Assembly (NCBI RefSeq): GCF_037076565.1
Contig: NZ_AP029028.1
Location: forward strand, 1,922,001 to 1,986,000
Reading direction: 5' to 3'
DNA length: 64,000 nt
DNA from: Herbaspirillum sp. DW155
GTDB lineage: Bacteria; Pseudomonadota; Gammaproteobacteria; Burkholderiales; Burkholderiaceae_D
The stretch's first letter is position 1; the number at the start of each line of letters is the position of its first letter. Below, one piece after another: positions 37,051-45,568 of this stretch. A model generated the notes under the pieces. It was not told the DNA's origin. It ran no database searches and saw only the letters and a program-made list of their open reading frames with translations. A program made the position numbers and the translations under genes.

Positions 37051-37191
37051 GCGGTCCATGAACCGCTCGGGCGTCACGCCCTGAATTCACAACGAGGCGA
37101 TCCCGAGATCGCCCACTGCGACAGCCAAGTCCCACATCCCCGGACCGCCTTCCGCGCCAAAAGAAAACGCCGTTCCTGTGACGGCGGTTGT
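37051..37191 (+). ncRNA. Candidate structured 5' leader of the iron-binding protein gene
   Basis: GCGGTCC (37051-37057) pairs perfectly with GGACCGC (37142-37148), enclosing two strong hairpins: GGGCG/CGCCC at 37069-37081 and GGCGAT/ATCGCC at 37096-37113. The 5' arm can instead form a local hairpin GCGGT/ACCGC (37051-37066). Further on, CGCCGT/ACGGCG (37168-37186) is followed by a T-run before the ribosome site. Alternative pairing plus a terminal hairpin resembles a riboswitch or attenuator. I do not recognise a known class. Confidence 0.4.
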
Positions 37192-37216
37192 TCACTCTTT
37201 TTGAAAAGGATGGTCC

Positions 37217-38251
37217 ATGTTCCACCGTCAACTCGTCCTCGGCGCCATGCTGGCTGCCATTGCCGCTTCCAGCGTCGCGCAGGAAAAGGTATTGAATCTC
37301 TACTCGGCGCGTCACTACCAGACTGACGAAGCCCTCTACGCCGATTTCACCAAGGCCACCGGCATCAAGATCAACCGTGTCGATGGCGATGACGCCGGCA
37401 TCCTGGCGCGCCTGAAGAGCGAAGGCGCCTCCAGCCCGGCCGACGTGATCCTGCTGGTCGATGCCGCGCGCCTGTGGAAGGCGCAGAGCGAAGGGCTGTT
37501 CCAGCCGGTCAAGTCCAGGCTGCTCGACGAGCGCATTCCCGCCAACCTGCACAGCAAGGAAGGCAGCGAAGGCACGCAGTGGTTCGGCTTCTCCACGCGC
37601 GCCCGCGTGATCGTCTACAACAAGGCCAGCGTCAGGCCGGAAGACGTGGATACCTACGAAGCCCTGGCCGACCCGAAGAACAAGGGCAAGCTGTGTACCC
37701 GCAGCGGTTCGCATCCCTACAACGTGTCGTTGTTCGGCGCGCTGCTGGAACATGACGGCGCGGCCAAGACCGAAGCCGTGTTGAAGGGCATGGTCGCCAA
37801 CCAGGCGCGCCAGCCGGTGGGCGGCGATACCGACCAGATCAAGGCGGTCGGTTCGGGCGAATGCGGCGTGGCCATTTCCAACTCCTACTACGTGGCGCGC
37901 CTGCTGCGTTCCACCAAGCCGGAAGACGTGGCGCTGATGGAGAAGGTCGGCATCGTCTGGCCCAATCAGAAGAGCTATGGCGCGCACGTGAACATCGCCG
38001 GTGGCGGCGTGGCCCGGCATGCCCCGCACAAGGCCGAAGCGGTGCAGTTCCTGGAATACCTGGCCAGCGATTCGGCCCAGCGTTACTTCGCCGAAGGCAA
38101 CAATGAATGGCCGGCCGTGCAGAGCGTGAAGACGGAGAACCCGGCGCTGGCGAAGATGGGGCCGTTCAAGGCCGAAGTCATTAACGTCGGTGCGGTGGGG
38201 GCCAACCAGCAGAAGGTGTTGCAGATGCTGGATCGCGTCGGCTACAAATAA
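37217..38251 (+). CDS. Iron(III) ABC transporter substrate-binding protein (FutA/FbpA type)
   Basis: 344-aa periplasmic protein. Signal peptide MFHRQLVLGAMLAAIAASSV cleaves at AQ. The class-II binding fold begins KVLNLYSARHYQTDEALY. The paired tyrosines that bind ferric ion are in AISNSYYVARL. AAGGA precedes the ATG at 37217. No permease or ATPase gene is adjacent, so it is either an orphan or works with a distant transporter. A structured leader lies upstream. Confidence 0.9.
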   Translation: MFHRQLVLGAMLAAIAASSVAQEKVLNLYSARHYQTDEALYADFTKATGIKINRVDGDDAGILARLKSEGASSPADVILLVDAARLWKAQSEGLFQPVKSRLLDERIPANLHSKEGSEGTQWFGFSTRARVIVYNKASVRPEDVDTYEALADPKNKGKLCTRSGSHPYNVSLFGALLEHDGAAKTEAVLKGMVANQARQPVGGDTDQIKAVGSGECGVAISNSYYVARLLRSTKPEDVALMEKVGIVWPNQKSYGAHVNIAGGGVARHAPHKAEAVQFLEYLASDSAQRYFAEGNNEWPAVQSVKTENPALAKMGPFKAEVINVGAVGANQQKVLQMLDRVGYK

Positions 38252-38279
38252 ACAGAATCATTCATCTCCTCGTGTGAAG

Positions 38280-38312
38280 GCCGGTCCGTGTGATGCACGG
38301 ACCGGCTTTTTT
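38280..38312 (+). terminator. Rho-independent terminator after the iron-binding protein gene
   Basis: GCCGGTCCGTG / CACGGACCGGC perfect 11-bp stem, loop TGATG, then TTTTTT. A degenerate relative of this hairpin occurs at the far end of the island (50677-50703). Confidence 0.95.
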
Positions 38313-38546
38313 ACGCCTCTTCATTCTCATTCGGCACGCTGGGGCAGGAGCCACTGCCTTTCAGAAATGCCAAGAGCCGTTGAACTGAACAGTAGAGGAA
38401 TAGTCCTAAGTCCCGACATTGCAGTTACGCTTGATGCAACCTGTAGTGGGCGTTTCAAGCAAGCGGATTGCCACCACAATTTTGTGTTGCAAACAATAGA
38501 TCAAAAAATCTGCCTATCGATGTTTTCAGACTTTTAACGAGTGCTC

Positions 38547-39557
38547 ATGAATCCCGCACAGCAAGGGTTGTCACACTTTCGTCGCGCCATACTGGATGCC
38601 ATTACCGCGGTCAAGGCCCACCAGCCACAGTCTTACCTTCATTTGGTCTATGCCCCCGAGCTGGCGGACCCACTTGAGCTTCTGGGTGAAAGCAAACGTG
38701 AAGTTGCATTGATAAAGCCAGCTATCCCCGATGTGGTCGGTTGGTCTGAAGATGCATGTGGGCGCCTCATCACGCTCGATTGTCGACGAGTCGCGGCATA
38801 TTTTCTGGAAACGGATGCGGGCATGGACGACCCATTGATGGAGAGCAGCATTTCGCAGTCGTATGCAGAATCCCTGCTCGGCCAGCGGGTCAACATACTG
38901 CAGACCAATGATGATCCCGGACAGGCTGAGCGGGCGGTATGTGGCTGGATAGTCAGCCCCGAAACTGCCGCACAGATCAGTGTGCGCCTCAGTGCCTCCT
39001 CCATCGGCATGGGTATTCACCGGCGCAGATCCGGGGTGCGTTGGTACAACCCCGATTATCTGGAGGTGCTCTGGCCTACCCTCACCGCCACCCAGAAACA
39101 GGGCCTGCTGGGGCAGGGCGTGTGGATCGCCCATGATGGCAACGGCAGACTCAAGACATATGCATCTGAGCATGAAGCTGCATGGAATACATTGCCGCCC
39201 TCCGCTGTGCGACTGGACACCACGCAGTGGCTGCAACTGGAGAACGTGCCACTGGTGCAGCAACTGCTCCAGCAGTGGAAAAGCCTATGCCACGAAACTG
39301 CCCGCCCCCTCCAGCCGGACGCCCAGGAGCAGCTACACCAATGGGTGTACCGCGCACGAGAGATGGGACTCGATGGTGAAGACATCGCAGTCTATGCCAT
39401 TACCGCCATGCAGATGCCAAGTCGCTTTGCAGAGGATGCCGAGTTGATTGCAGCAGTAAAAAACGCGGTGCAGCAGGGTGACAAACTCAGCCAGAGCCTG
39501 CCTGCCTTATTGGACCGTTATCGGGAAAAGCGCGCGCTGAAGCAGCCAGAAAACTAA
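38547..39557 (+). CDS. DUF4123-type T6SS effector adaptor
   Basis: 336 aa from MNPAQQGLSHFRRAI; a GTG six bases upstream is also possible. The N-terminal half has the DUF4123 pattern (SYLHLVYAPELADPLELL, CGWIVSPETAAQISVRLS, RRSGVRWYNPDYLEVLWPTL). DUF4123 proteins (Tap-1/TEC) are chaperones that load a cognate effector onto VgrG. The position directly before the large VasX-like protein, 42 bp away, supports that role. No VgrG, PAAR or T6SS structural gene is in the window. Confidence 0.82.
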   Translation: MNPAQQGLSHFRRAILDAITAVKAHQPQSYLHLVYAPELADPLELLGESKREVALIKPAIPDVVGWSEDACGRLITLDCRRVAAYFLETDAGMDDPLMESSISQSYAESLLGQRVNILQTNDDPGQAERAVCGWIVSPETAAQISVRLSASSIGMGIHRRRSGVRWYNPDYLEVLWPTLTATQKQGLLGQGVWIAHDGNGRLKTYASEHEAAWNTLPPSAVRLDTTQWLQLENVPLVQQLLQQWKSLCHETARPLQPDAQEQLHQWVYRAREMGLDGEDIAVYAITAMQMPSRFAEDAELIAAVKNAVQQGDKLSQSLPALLDRYREKRALKQPEN

Positions 39558-39599
39558 ATCGGTTGGGAGGGATAACAACATGATTTCAGGAAGAACAAC

Positions 39600-40649
39600 A
39601 TGCTTGATGAAGCAGCGGCAGAATACCAACAGCAAGTCGCCAACCACACCATCAACGCCATCGCCGGGGTGCCGCCACTGAGCGCCAAGGCTGCGTGCCA
39701 GGCCTGCCATCGTGCGGACTTGCAAATCCAGGTGGTCACGCCCTCGGTGGTTGCGCAAGCGCATGCACAAGCCTTGCGTGATGCCGGCTACGCTTGGGCA
39801 TCGGGCTTCGATGCAGAGTTCGCCAGCATCAAACGCGAAGCGACCACGCCCGTCGCCCGCATTGCACGCGCCGGCTACATCAAACTGTACTTTGCGCACA
39901 ATGAGCGCTGGGATGTCTGGCAAGTGATGGCCAACGGACTGACCCGCAAAATCATGCATCAGGTCAGTGTTAAGCAGTACGCCAAACTGCAAGACGGTTT
40001 TGTCAATGCTTCAGAACCCAAACAATGCTCGCGTGGCGGCGCCAATTTGCCGGCGCACCTCATCAGTATCGCTGGCGCCAAGAACATCGCCACCGTGTGG
40101 CTGGCCTATACGCCGCGTCTGTGGTCAGCCACCGTGCTCCAGCAGTATGCAGAGAATCCCTTGGTGGATGTGCCCGGCCCCGATGGCAAGCCGGCAGGCA
40201 AAAAGAAGCTCAGGGACTTGCGCGGACGTGAACTGCATCCTCAAAAAATCGTCATGCAAGGCGAGTTTCCCAAGACCGGATGCCTGCCGCTCAATGCGGC
40301 GTCGCTGCAGCACAACGTCGCAGACTTTGTGAAGGAGGCCAGCCCTGCGTATAAAAAGGCGTTTGAGCTGGCCTTGCGCCCGCTCGACAGCGCCCGCTTC
40401 GGACAAGCGCAAGCCCTTGAAAACGCCGTGCGTGCCGCTGAAAAAGTCGATCACCCGACCCTGTACGTCAACAAATCGCTCTTGCTCATGTTGCCGGATG
40501 ACGTGGGCGTGATCGAGCAGTTGAACCACTTGCGCCTGTGTGCCGTGGAAGCGCAAAAGGCATGGGTAGCGGGCGCCCCAATCCCAATGGAACAGACCAT
40601 GATGCATTACGCAGCTGGAAGTTGCGTTCCGCCTTGCACGTCGAAATGA
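39600..40649 (+). CDS. T6SS effector, VasX/BTH_I2691-like, N-terminal part (frame-disrupted)
   Basis: 349 aa from MLDEAAAEYQQQ, preceded by AGGAAG. A Cys-X2-Cys start (CQACHRADLQIQ), ARAGYIKLYFAHNERWDVW (similar to the hRxG MIX-type motif) and NIATVWLAYTPRLWSATVL match my memory of the BTH_I2691/VasX N-terminal domain. The frame breaks near 40580-40600 and runs to a stop at 40649, while the continuation is intact one base earlier in phase. One missing C in the runs at 40577-40593 would join the two parts into about 1157 aa. Its last roughly 20 residues after the break are out-of-frame. Confidence 0.8.
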   Translation: MLDEAAAEYQQQVANHTINAIAGVPPLSAKAACQACHRADLQIQVVTPSVVAQAHAQALRDAGYAWASGFDAEFASIKREATTPVARIARAGYIKLYFAHNERWDVWQVMANGLTRKIMHQVSVKQYAKLQDGFVNASEPKQCSRGGANLPAHLISIAGAKNIATVWLAYTPRLWSATVLQQYAENPLVDVPGPDGKPAGKKKLRDLRGRELHPQKIVMQGEFPKTGCLPLNAASLQHNVADFVKEASPAYKKAFELALRPLDSARFGQAQALENAVRAAEKVDHPTLYVNKSLLLMLPDDVGVIEQLNHLRLCAVEAQKAWVAGAPIPMEQTMMHYAAGSCVPPCTSK

Positions 40650-43072
40650 TCGAGCACTGGGTTTTTTCAGCAAAGCTCAGTTACCAGAAAGACCTGCGTA
40701 ACGCCGGTGTCTATCGGGAACATCTGACGATTACCGAAGAAGAGTTGCAACAGATGCGTGCCCAGGAGCGTTCAACCGGAAAACCGTATTACCCGGCAGG
40801 TACCTCCATCACGGCCAACGGGAGTAATCCCGTGACATACCGGGTCACGCTGCCGGAAGCGCAAGTACAAAAAGGCTTGGAAGGCCTGGCAAGAGCCGAC
40901 AGCCAATCGCGCATCGAGCGCTATCACGGCAAGCTGCGCATGGCTGAACTGAATCAGTTCCGTGACAAATTCAAGGCGGGTCTGGAGCAATGGCAAGCCC
41001 ATATCGCCAAGTTTGACAGCGACTACGTGCAGTGGTTGACCGCTGCGCCGTTGGCCGTCACCGTGCGTCACGACTTCAATCAGCAGTTATCGCTCATCAA
41101 GCCCCAGGCCGCCCACGGTACAGCGCGGCAGCAGGTCGAGGAGTACCTCGACCACCTGGGCGCACAGGAAAAGATATGGGGTGGTGGTGCCATCACGCCC
41201 ATCACCGTAAAAGAGCTAGCCAAAGCCTATGGCAAAGACCCTGAGGCACCGGCCACATGGATCGATAAAGCCATGCTGGAGCCGTGGGGGCTGTTCAGTG
41301 CCATCAAGAGCGATCCGGGCAAGCACAAGGACACGGCAGAAAAGATCAATGGACTGATAGGGGAGTTGCCCGAAGTCGTGAAAGAAGCCCTGCACGCCCG
41401 ACATGAAAAGCATGAAGCGCATATTCATAGCCTGCTCCAGGTACAGCAGCAAGCCGCACAGTTGCAGGCCGTCATGCTGGACCCACAACGGGCCAAGCAA
41501 CTAGGGGCCGCGCTGGCAACGCCGGAAAAAGTCATGCAGGCATTTGCTGTGCATATCCGCACTGCGGCCATCATGAACATCATGCTCAACCCCGGCGCAG
41601 AGCGGTATGTCACCATCGCTGTCAAACTGCCGACAGGGGAAACGCTTGATGCGATGGCAGCAGGCCTTCGTCCCAGAACCTTTGAAACCACTCTTGAGAC
41701 CAAAAGCAGCACCAACCGCCAGACCCGCCGCCAAAGTCGCAACACGCTGCGCAAGCTCAGCGTCCACGACACCCCCGCGCTACAGCTTGCCGAGTTTCAG
41801 CCGCTGATGTTGACCGAGGCCAAACTGGCTGAACTCACCCGCCAAGCCATCCGTCAAGGCGAGGAGTTGGTGGACGTGGTGGCCGAAGGCACCTTGGGCA
41901 AACTATCGCGCAGCTTCAAGCTGCCCAAGTCCACGGCACTGCATCTGGTGCAGGAGCAAGCCAGTTTTGCCCTGGCCAGCAAGAAAGCCTTCTGGTCACG
42001 CCAGGGCGGTGTGGTGGCGATCGTGGGGTTCTTTCAGTGCCGGGCATTGCTTAGTGCATTGAGCAAACTCCCCGACGAAGAAGGCTATGCCTATGCCGAT
42101 ACCTTGATGTCCGTGATGGGCAGCAGTGCGGGCTTGTTCGAGGGTGGGTTTGGTTTGGCGGCTGCGGTGTTTGAAATCAAGGCATCTGGTAGCAAGCTGG
42201 TGTTGGCCAGCCGCATTGCGGCGGCGGCATCACTGCGTTTGGTGGCGGGGATTGCTGGGGCTGCGAGTTCGGGGTTTGATGCTATTGCTGCGTTTGCTAA
42301 ATACCACTCACGTTTGGTGAGGGGAGACTTAGAAGCGGGGACTATGTATAGAAACGGAGGTATTTTGTTCTTGGCTTCTAACATTACATTGTTAGGCGGT
42401 ACTACCATTGCCTTCGCGAACGCCACGGTTGCCCGCTTTGCTATTTCGCGGCTGGTAGTCACTCGCCTTGGTGGTGCAGCAGCGGCTGAATTACTGGGAG
42501 CGTCGCTCACAGGCATTGGCATTGTAGCGGGGGTCTTGGGTTTTGCAGCCATGCTGTATGCAGAGAGTCTGGAAGATGACCTCAATGAAGTCTTCCTCAA
42601 GCGCAGCTACTGGGGAAACGGTGAGCGCGGCGAAGGCAAGTTCGCAGCCTCCGAAGAGCCACAAGACAAGAGCGATGCGGAAGCCATGATTCGCTGGGCA
42701 CAGCGTGGTTTGGCCGCCGAGGTCGACGGTTTCAATGCCCTTTCCGTCGGGGTCAAAGCCACGCTCACATGGCACACCAACTATGTCAGTGCCAACGTGC
42801 TGGAGGCTCGCATCGAAGCCAGTGCGGGTGACGAAAACCATCGCGTAACCTATAAGCTGATACCTTCTCCCGCCAGCGCACTTCCACAAACAGATGGCGC
42901 AGCCCCCATGACGCTAGATAAAGATAGCGGGCACTACGTATTTAGCCTCAAGCTGCCGCTAGGCGCGCCGTCATGGAAAGCCGCAGAGTCTGTGCGGTTT
43001 ACCTATACGATATATGACCTTCGTACTCGGGTGCCCATCGTGCAAGATACCTTGGAAGTCAAGCGTGGCTGA
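40646..43072 (+). CDS. T6SS effector, VasX-like, C-terminal membrane-active part
   Basis: Frame open from 40538; conserved-looking sequence begins about 40592 (NGTDHDALRSWKLRSALHVE). The first ATG (40646, MIEHWVFSAKLSYQK) overlaps the stop of the N-terminal part as ATGA. The long middle region is helical and charged. Between roughly 42000 and 42570 there are several Ala/Gly-rich membrane segments (GGVVAIVGFFQCRALL, LRLVAGIAGAASSGFDAIAA, ASLTGIGIVAGVLGFAAMLY), consistent with a pore-forming colicin-like toxin such as VasX. A beta-rich C-terminus follows (THNYV-like to TLEVKRG). No lysis or nuclease motif seen. Confidence 0.75.
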   Translation: MIEHWVFSAKLSYQKDLRNAGVYREHLTITEEELQQMRAQERSTGKPYYPAGTSITANGSNPVTYRVTLPEAQVQKGLEGLARADSQSRIERYHGKLRMAELNQFRDKFKAGLEQWQAHIAKFDSDYVQWLTAAPLAVTVRHDFNQQLSLIKPQAAHGTARQQVEEYLDHLGAQEKIWGGGAITPITVKELAKAYGKDPEAPATWIDKAMLEPWGLFSAIKSDPGKHKDTAEKINGLIGELPEVVKEALHARHEKHEAHIHSLLQVQQQAAQLQAVMLDPQRAKQLGAALATPEKVMQAFAVHIRTAAIMNIMLNPGAERYVTIAVKLPTGETLDAMAAGLRPRTFETTLETKSSTNRQTRRQSRNTLRKLSVHDTPALQLAEFQPLMLTEAKLAELTRQAIRQGEELVDVVAEGTLGKLSRSFKLPKSTALHLVQEQASFALASKKAFWSRQGGVVAIVGFFQCRALLSALSKLPDEEGYAYADTLMSVMGSSAGLFEGGFGLAAAVFEIKASGSKLVLASRIAAAASLRLVAGIAGAASSGFDAIAAFAKYHSRLVRGDLEAGTMYRNGGILFLASNITLLGGTTIAFANATVARFAISRLVVTRLGGAAAAELLGASLTGIGIVAGVLGFAAMLYAESLEDDLNEVFLKRSYWGNGERGEGKFAASEEPQDKSDAEAMIRWAQRGLAAEVDGFNALSVGVKATLTWHTNYVSANVLEARIEASAGDENHRVTYKLIPSPASALPQTDGAAPMTLDKDSGHYVFSLKLPLGAPSWKAAESVRFTYTIYDLRTRVPIVQDTLEVKRG

Positions 43073-43103
43073 CCCGATACTAACTATTTTATGAGTAAAG
43101 ATG

Positions 43104-44276
43104 ATGAGCAAGGGTGACCGCAAAGCCGCACGCATTGCGCAGCGTGCGCAACAAGAAGGTGCCCAAGGTAAGCCCTATGGTTCCTTCGAACCAGATGGCG
43201 CAGCCGCCCATGAGAGTGACTTTGTGCTATACGACTGGACGGGGCAAGCTGCCAGCGACGCATTTTTTGCTTTGCATAACGAGGCTGCTTTTAAGGGTTT
43301 GGGCACTGATGCAGTGCTGCTGCCACCGCACAGCTTGAGCGTGAGCCGCACCCCTAATACAAGTGCCTCGGTCATCGAAGCCTATCCGCATGGGCTGGCT
43401 TACGCCGATCAGATCGCAGGAATCGTGGGAATGGCGGCATTTGGTGCATTAATGTTTTCGCCACTTGCTGGTATATATATTTACGATTCAATTGTGAGAT
43501 TTAACCAATTCGGAATTTTTTCAACATTATTTGGATGGATATGTTTGGTCTTTAGTACAAGCATTCTTTATTTCCTTATCCGTTGGGACATCACCGGCTA
43601 TCGCTACGCCCCTGTACTCTTTGATCGTGCCGCAGGGAAGGTGCATGTGTTCTTTGATCAAACGCTGCTGTTTCGCTGGCTACCGCTGTGGGGTGGCGGC
43701 AAGTATGAAATCCAGACCTACGACTGGTCTTGCATACGCGGCCAAGTGACGCGCTCTCGCGTGGTCACTGGGAACACCGCACAAGAACTCGCTTCGCTTT
43801 CTTGTGTGGTAGTGCAAAGCCCACAAGATCCCACGGTGGTAGCCCAGTTTGAAGTGGGCGGCAGCACCAATGCGCTGGCGGTGCAGCTACTGCTAGACCG
43901 CTGGGAACATGTGCGCCGCTTCATGGAACACGAGGGTCCGTTGTTTGTGCAAGATGACGGCCCGTATGTACCGCCGGCTACACAGTCATTGTGGGGCGCA
44001 TTGTGCTGGGGCCAACCGCTCATTGGTCCGGGACGACATGCGCCGAGTGTTGGCATGGTGCTGGCGCAAATGTTTACTGCGTGTTTTGTATGGTTCACCG
44101 TTCCGTTTGGGCTGGTGGGTTGGGTGTGCTTTCACATCAAAGACAAACCAAAATGGCCTGCAGAAATTCTAGCGAGCGTGGGAGGTAACCCACTTAGCGG
44201 GAAAGACCTGGAGGCTTGGCGCGGTGTGGTGCAAGCATCCAAACATGAGTCTGGCAATCAAAAAGCTCGTAGTTGA
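43104..44276 (+). CDS. Tandem membrane protein, copy 1 (putative immunity, DUF6708-like)
   Basis: 390 aa. The conserved N-terminal 105 residues (MSKGDRKAARIAQRAQQEGA) lead to a copy-specific two-helix TM hairpin (about 108-160, GMAAFGALMFSPLAGIYIYD), then a conserved domain RWDITGYRYAPVLFDRAAGK and a third TM near 335-355 (FVWFTVPFGLVGWVCFHI). I believe the family is DUF6708 but cannot search. It starts 32 bp after the toxin gene, so a cognate immunity role is inferred from position. An ATG three bases earlier (43101) is equally possible. It lacks the exact minicistron found before copies 2-5. Confidence 0.8.
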   Translation: MSKGDRKAARIAQRAQQEGAQGKPYGSFEPDGAAAHESDFVLYDWTGQAASDAFFALHNEAAFKGLGTDAVLLPPHSLSVSRTPNTSASVIEAYPHGLAYADQIAGIVGMAAFGALMFSPLAGIYIYDSIVRFNQFGIFSTLFGWICLVFSTSILYFLIRWDITGYRYAPVLFDRAAGKVHVFFDQTLLFRWLPLWGGGKYEIQTYDWSCIRGQVTRSRVVTGNTAQELASLSCVVVQSPQDPTVVAQFEVGGSTNALAVQLLLDRWEHVRRFMEHEGPLFVQDDGPYVPPATQSLWGALCWGQPLIGPGRHAPSVGMVLAQMFTACFVWFTVPFGLVGWVCFHIKDKPKWPAEILASVGGNPLSGKDLEAWRGVVQASKHESGNQKARS

Positions 44277-44335
44277 TTTGCACTGCAAATTTTCTTGGCC
44301 AGAAGGCGAAAAATTTGATGAGTAAAAAACGATGA
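44277..44335 (+). promoter_or_regulatory. Conserved 55-bp spacer with coupled minicistron (copy 2; also before copies 3, 4, 5)
   Basis: The spacers at 44277, 45514, 46748 and 49311 are near copies of one another. Each ends with ATG AGT AAA AA(A/C) CGA TGA, whose TGA overlaps the start ATG of the gene (ATGA). Minicistrons are 44318-44335, 45555-45572, 46789-46806 and 49352-49369. AGAAGGCG lies 9-10 nt before the minicistron ATG and about 25 nt before the gene ATG, so ribosomes probably load on the minicistron. Confidence 0.6.
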
Positions 44336-45513
44336 GCAAGGGTGACCGCAAAGCCGCACGCATTGCACAGCGTGCGCAACAAGAAGGTGCGCAAGGTAAG
44401 CCCTATGGTTCGTTCGAACCCGATGGCCCAGATGTCCATGAGAGTGACTTCGTGTTGTATGACTGGACGGGGCAAGCCGCTAGTGACGCATTTTTTGCTC
44501 TGCATAACGAGCCTGCCTTCAAGGGGTTGGGCAATGATGCGGTGCTGCTGCCACCGCACAGCTTGAGCGTGAGCCGTACACCTAATACAAGCGGCTCGGT
44601 CATCGAGGCCTATCCGCATGGGTTGGCTTACACCGATCAAATTGCGGGGATTGTGGGGGCGATGGCTTTTATGGCTTTGTTCATGTTTTTGCCAGCCTTC
44701 TTACTTATGTGTCACCTTCTTATCTCTATTCATCAAAACGGAAATTTGGGTATTGGAATTCAGTTACTCGGAGTGGTAATGCTTCTTTTTGGTGGAACTA
44801 TTCTCTACTTTTCTTTCCGTTGGGACATCACCGGCTACCGCTACGCCCCTGTACTCTTTGATCGTGCCGCAGGGAAGGTGCATGTGTTCTTTGATCAAAC
44901 GCTGCTGTTTCGCTGGCTACCGCTGTGGGGTGGTGGCAAGTATGAAATCCAGACCTACGACTGGTCTTGCATACGCGGCCAAGTGACGCGCTCTCGTGTG
45001 TTCACTGGGAACACCGCACAAGAACTCGCTTCGCTTTCTTGTGTGGTGGTGCGAGGTCCACAAGATCCCACGGTGGTAGCCCAGTTCGAAGTGGGTGGCA
45101 GCACCAATGCGCTGGCGGTGCAGTTACTGCTAGACCGCTGGGAACATGTGCGCCGCTTCATGGAACATGAAGGGCCGCTGTTTGTGCAAGATGACGGGCC
45201 GTATGTTCCACCGGCTACGCAGTCATTGTGGGGAGCATTGTGTTGGGGCCAACCGCTCATTGGTCCGGGACGACATGCGCCGAGTGTCGGCATGGTGTTG
45301 GCGCAAATCTTTACGGCGTTTTTTATATGGTTCACCGTTCCATTTGGGCTAGTGGGTTGGTTGTGCTTCCATATCAAAGACAAACCAAAATGGCCTGCGG
45401 AAATTCTGGCAAGCGTCGGGGGCAACCCACTCACCGGGAAAGACCTGGAGGCTTGGCGCGGTGTGGTGCCTGCATCCAAACATGAGTCTGGCAATCAAAA
45501 AGCTCGTAGTTGA
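44332..45513 (+). CDS. Tandem membrane protein, copy 2
   Basis: 393 aa with the same conserved ends as copy 1. The variable hairpin is GAMAFMALFMFLPAFLLMCH then GIQLLGVVMLLFGGTILYFSF. It shares HLLI and the FGGT.LYFSF half with copy 3 but not with copies 1, 4 or 5. The gene lies one 55-bp spacer after copy 1 and is preceded by the MSKKR minicistron. Confidence 0.8.
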   Translation: MSKGDRKAARIAQRAQQEGAQGKPYGSFEPDGPDVHESDFVLYDWTGQAASDAFFALHNEPAFKGLGNDAVLLPPHSLSVSRTPNTSGSVIEAYPHGLAYTDQIAGIVGAMAFMALFMFLPAFLLMCHLLISIHQNGNLGIGIQLLGVVMLLFGGTILYFSFRWDITGYRYAPVLFDRAAGKVHVFFDQTLLFRWLPLWGGGKYEIQTYDWSCIRGQVTRSRVFTGNTAQELASLSCVVVRGPQDPTVVAQFEVGGSTNALAVQLLLDRWEHVRRFMEHEGPLFVQDDGPYVPPATQSLWGALCWGQPLIGPGRHAPSVGMVLAQIFTAFFIWFTVPFGLVGWLCFHIKDKPKWPAEILASVGGNPLTGKDLEAWRGVVPASKHESGNQKARS

Positions 45514-45568
45514 TTTGCACTGCAAATTTTCTTGGCCAGAAGGCGAAAAATTTGATGAGTAAAAACCG

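Noticed and set aside
37051-37150. Cobalamin, TPP or guanidine riboswitch before the iron-binding protein gene
   Set aside because: A partial CCACTG and CTGA are present, but the B12 box, the TPP core and the ACGR loops are all missing.
40570-40600. Programmed -1 frameshifting as the explanation of the split toxin
   Set aside because: No X-XXY-YYZ heptamer in the zero frame and no clear downstream pseudoknot. A lost base or sequence error is simpler.
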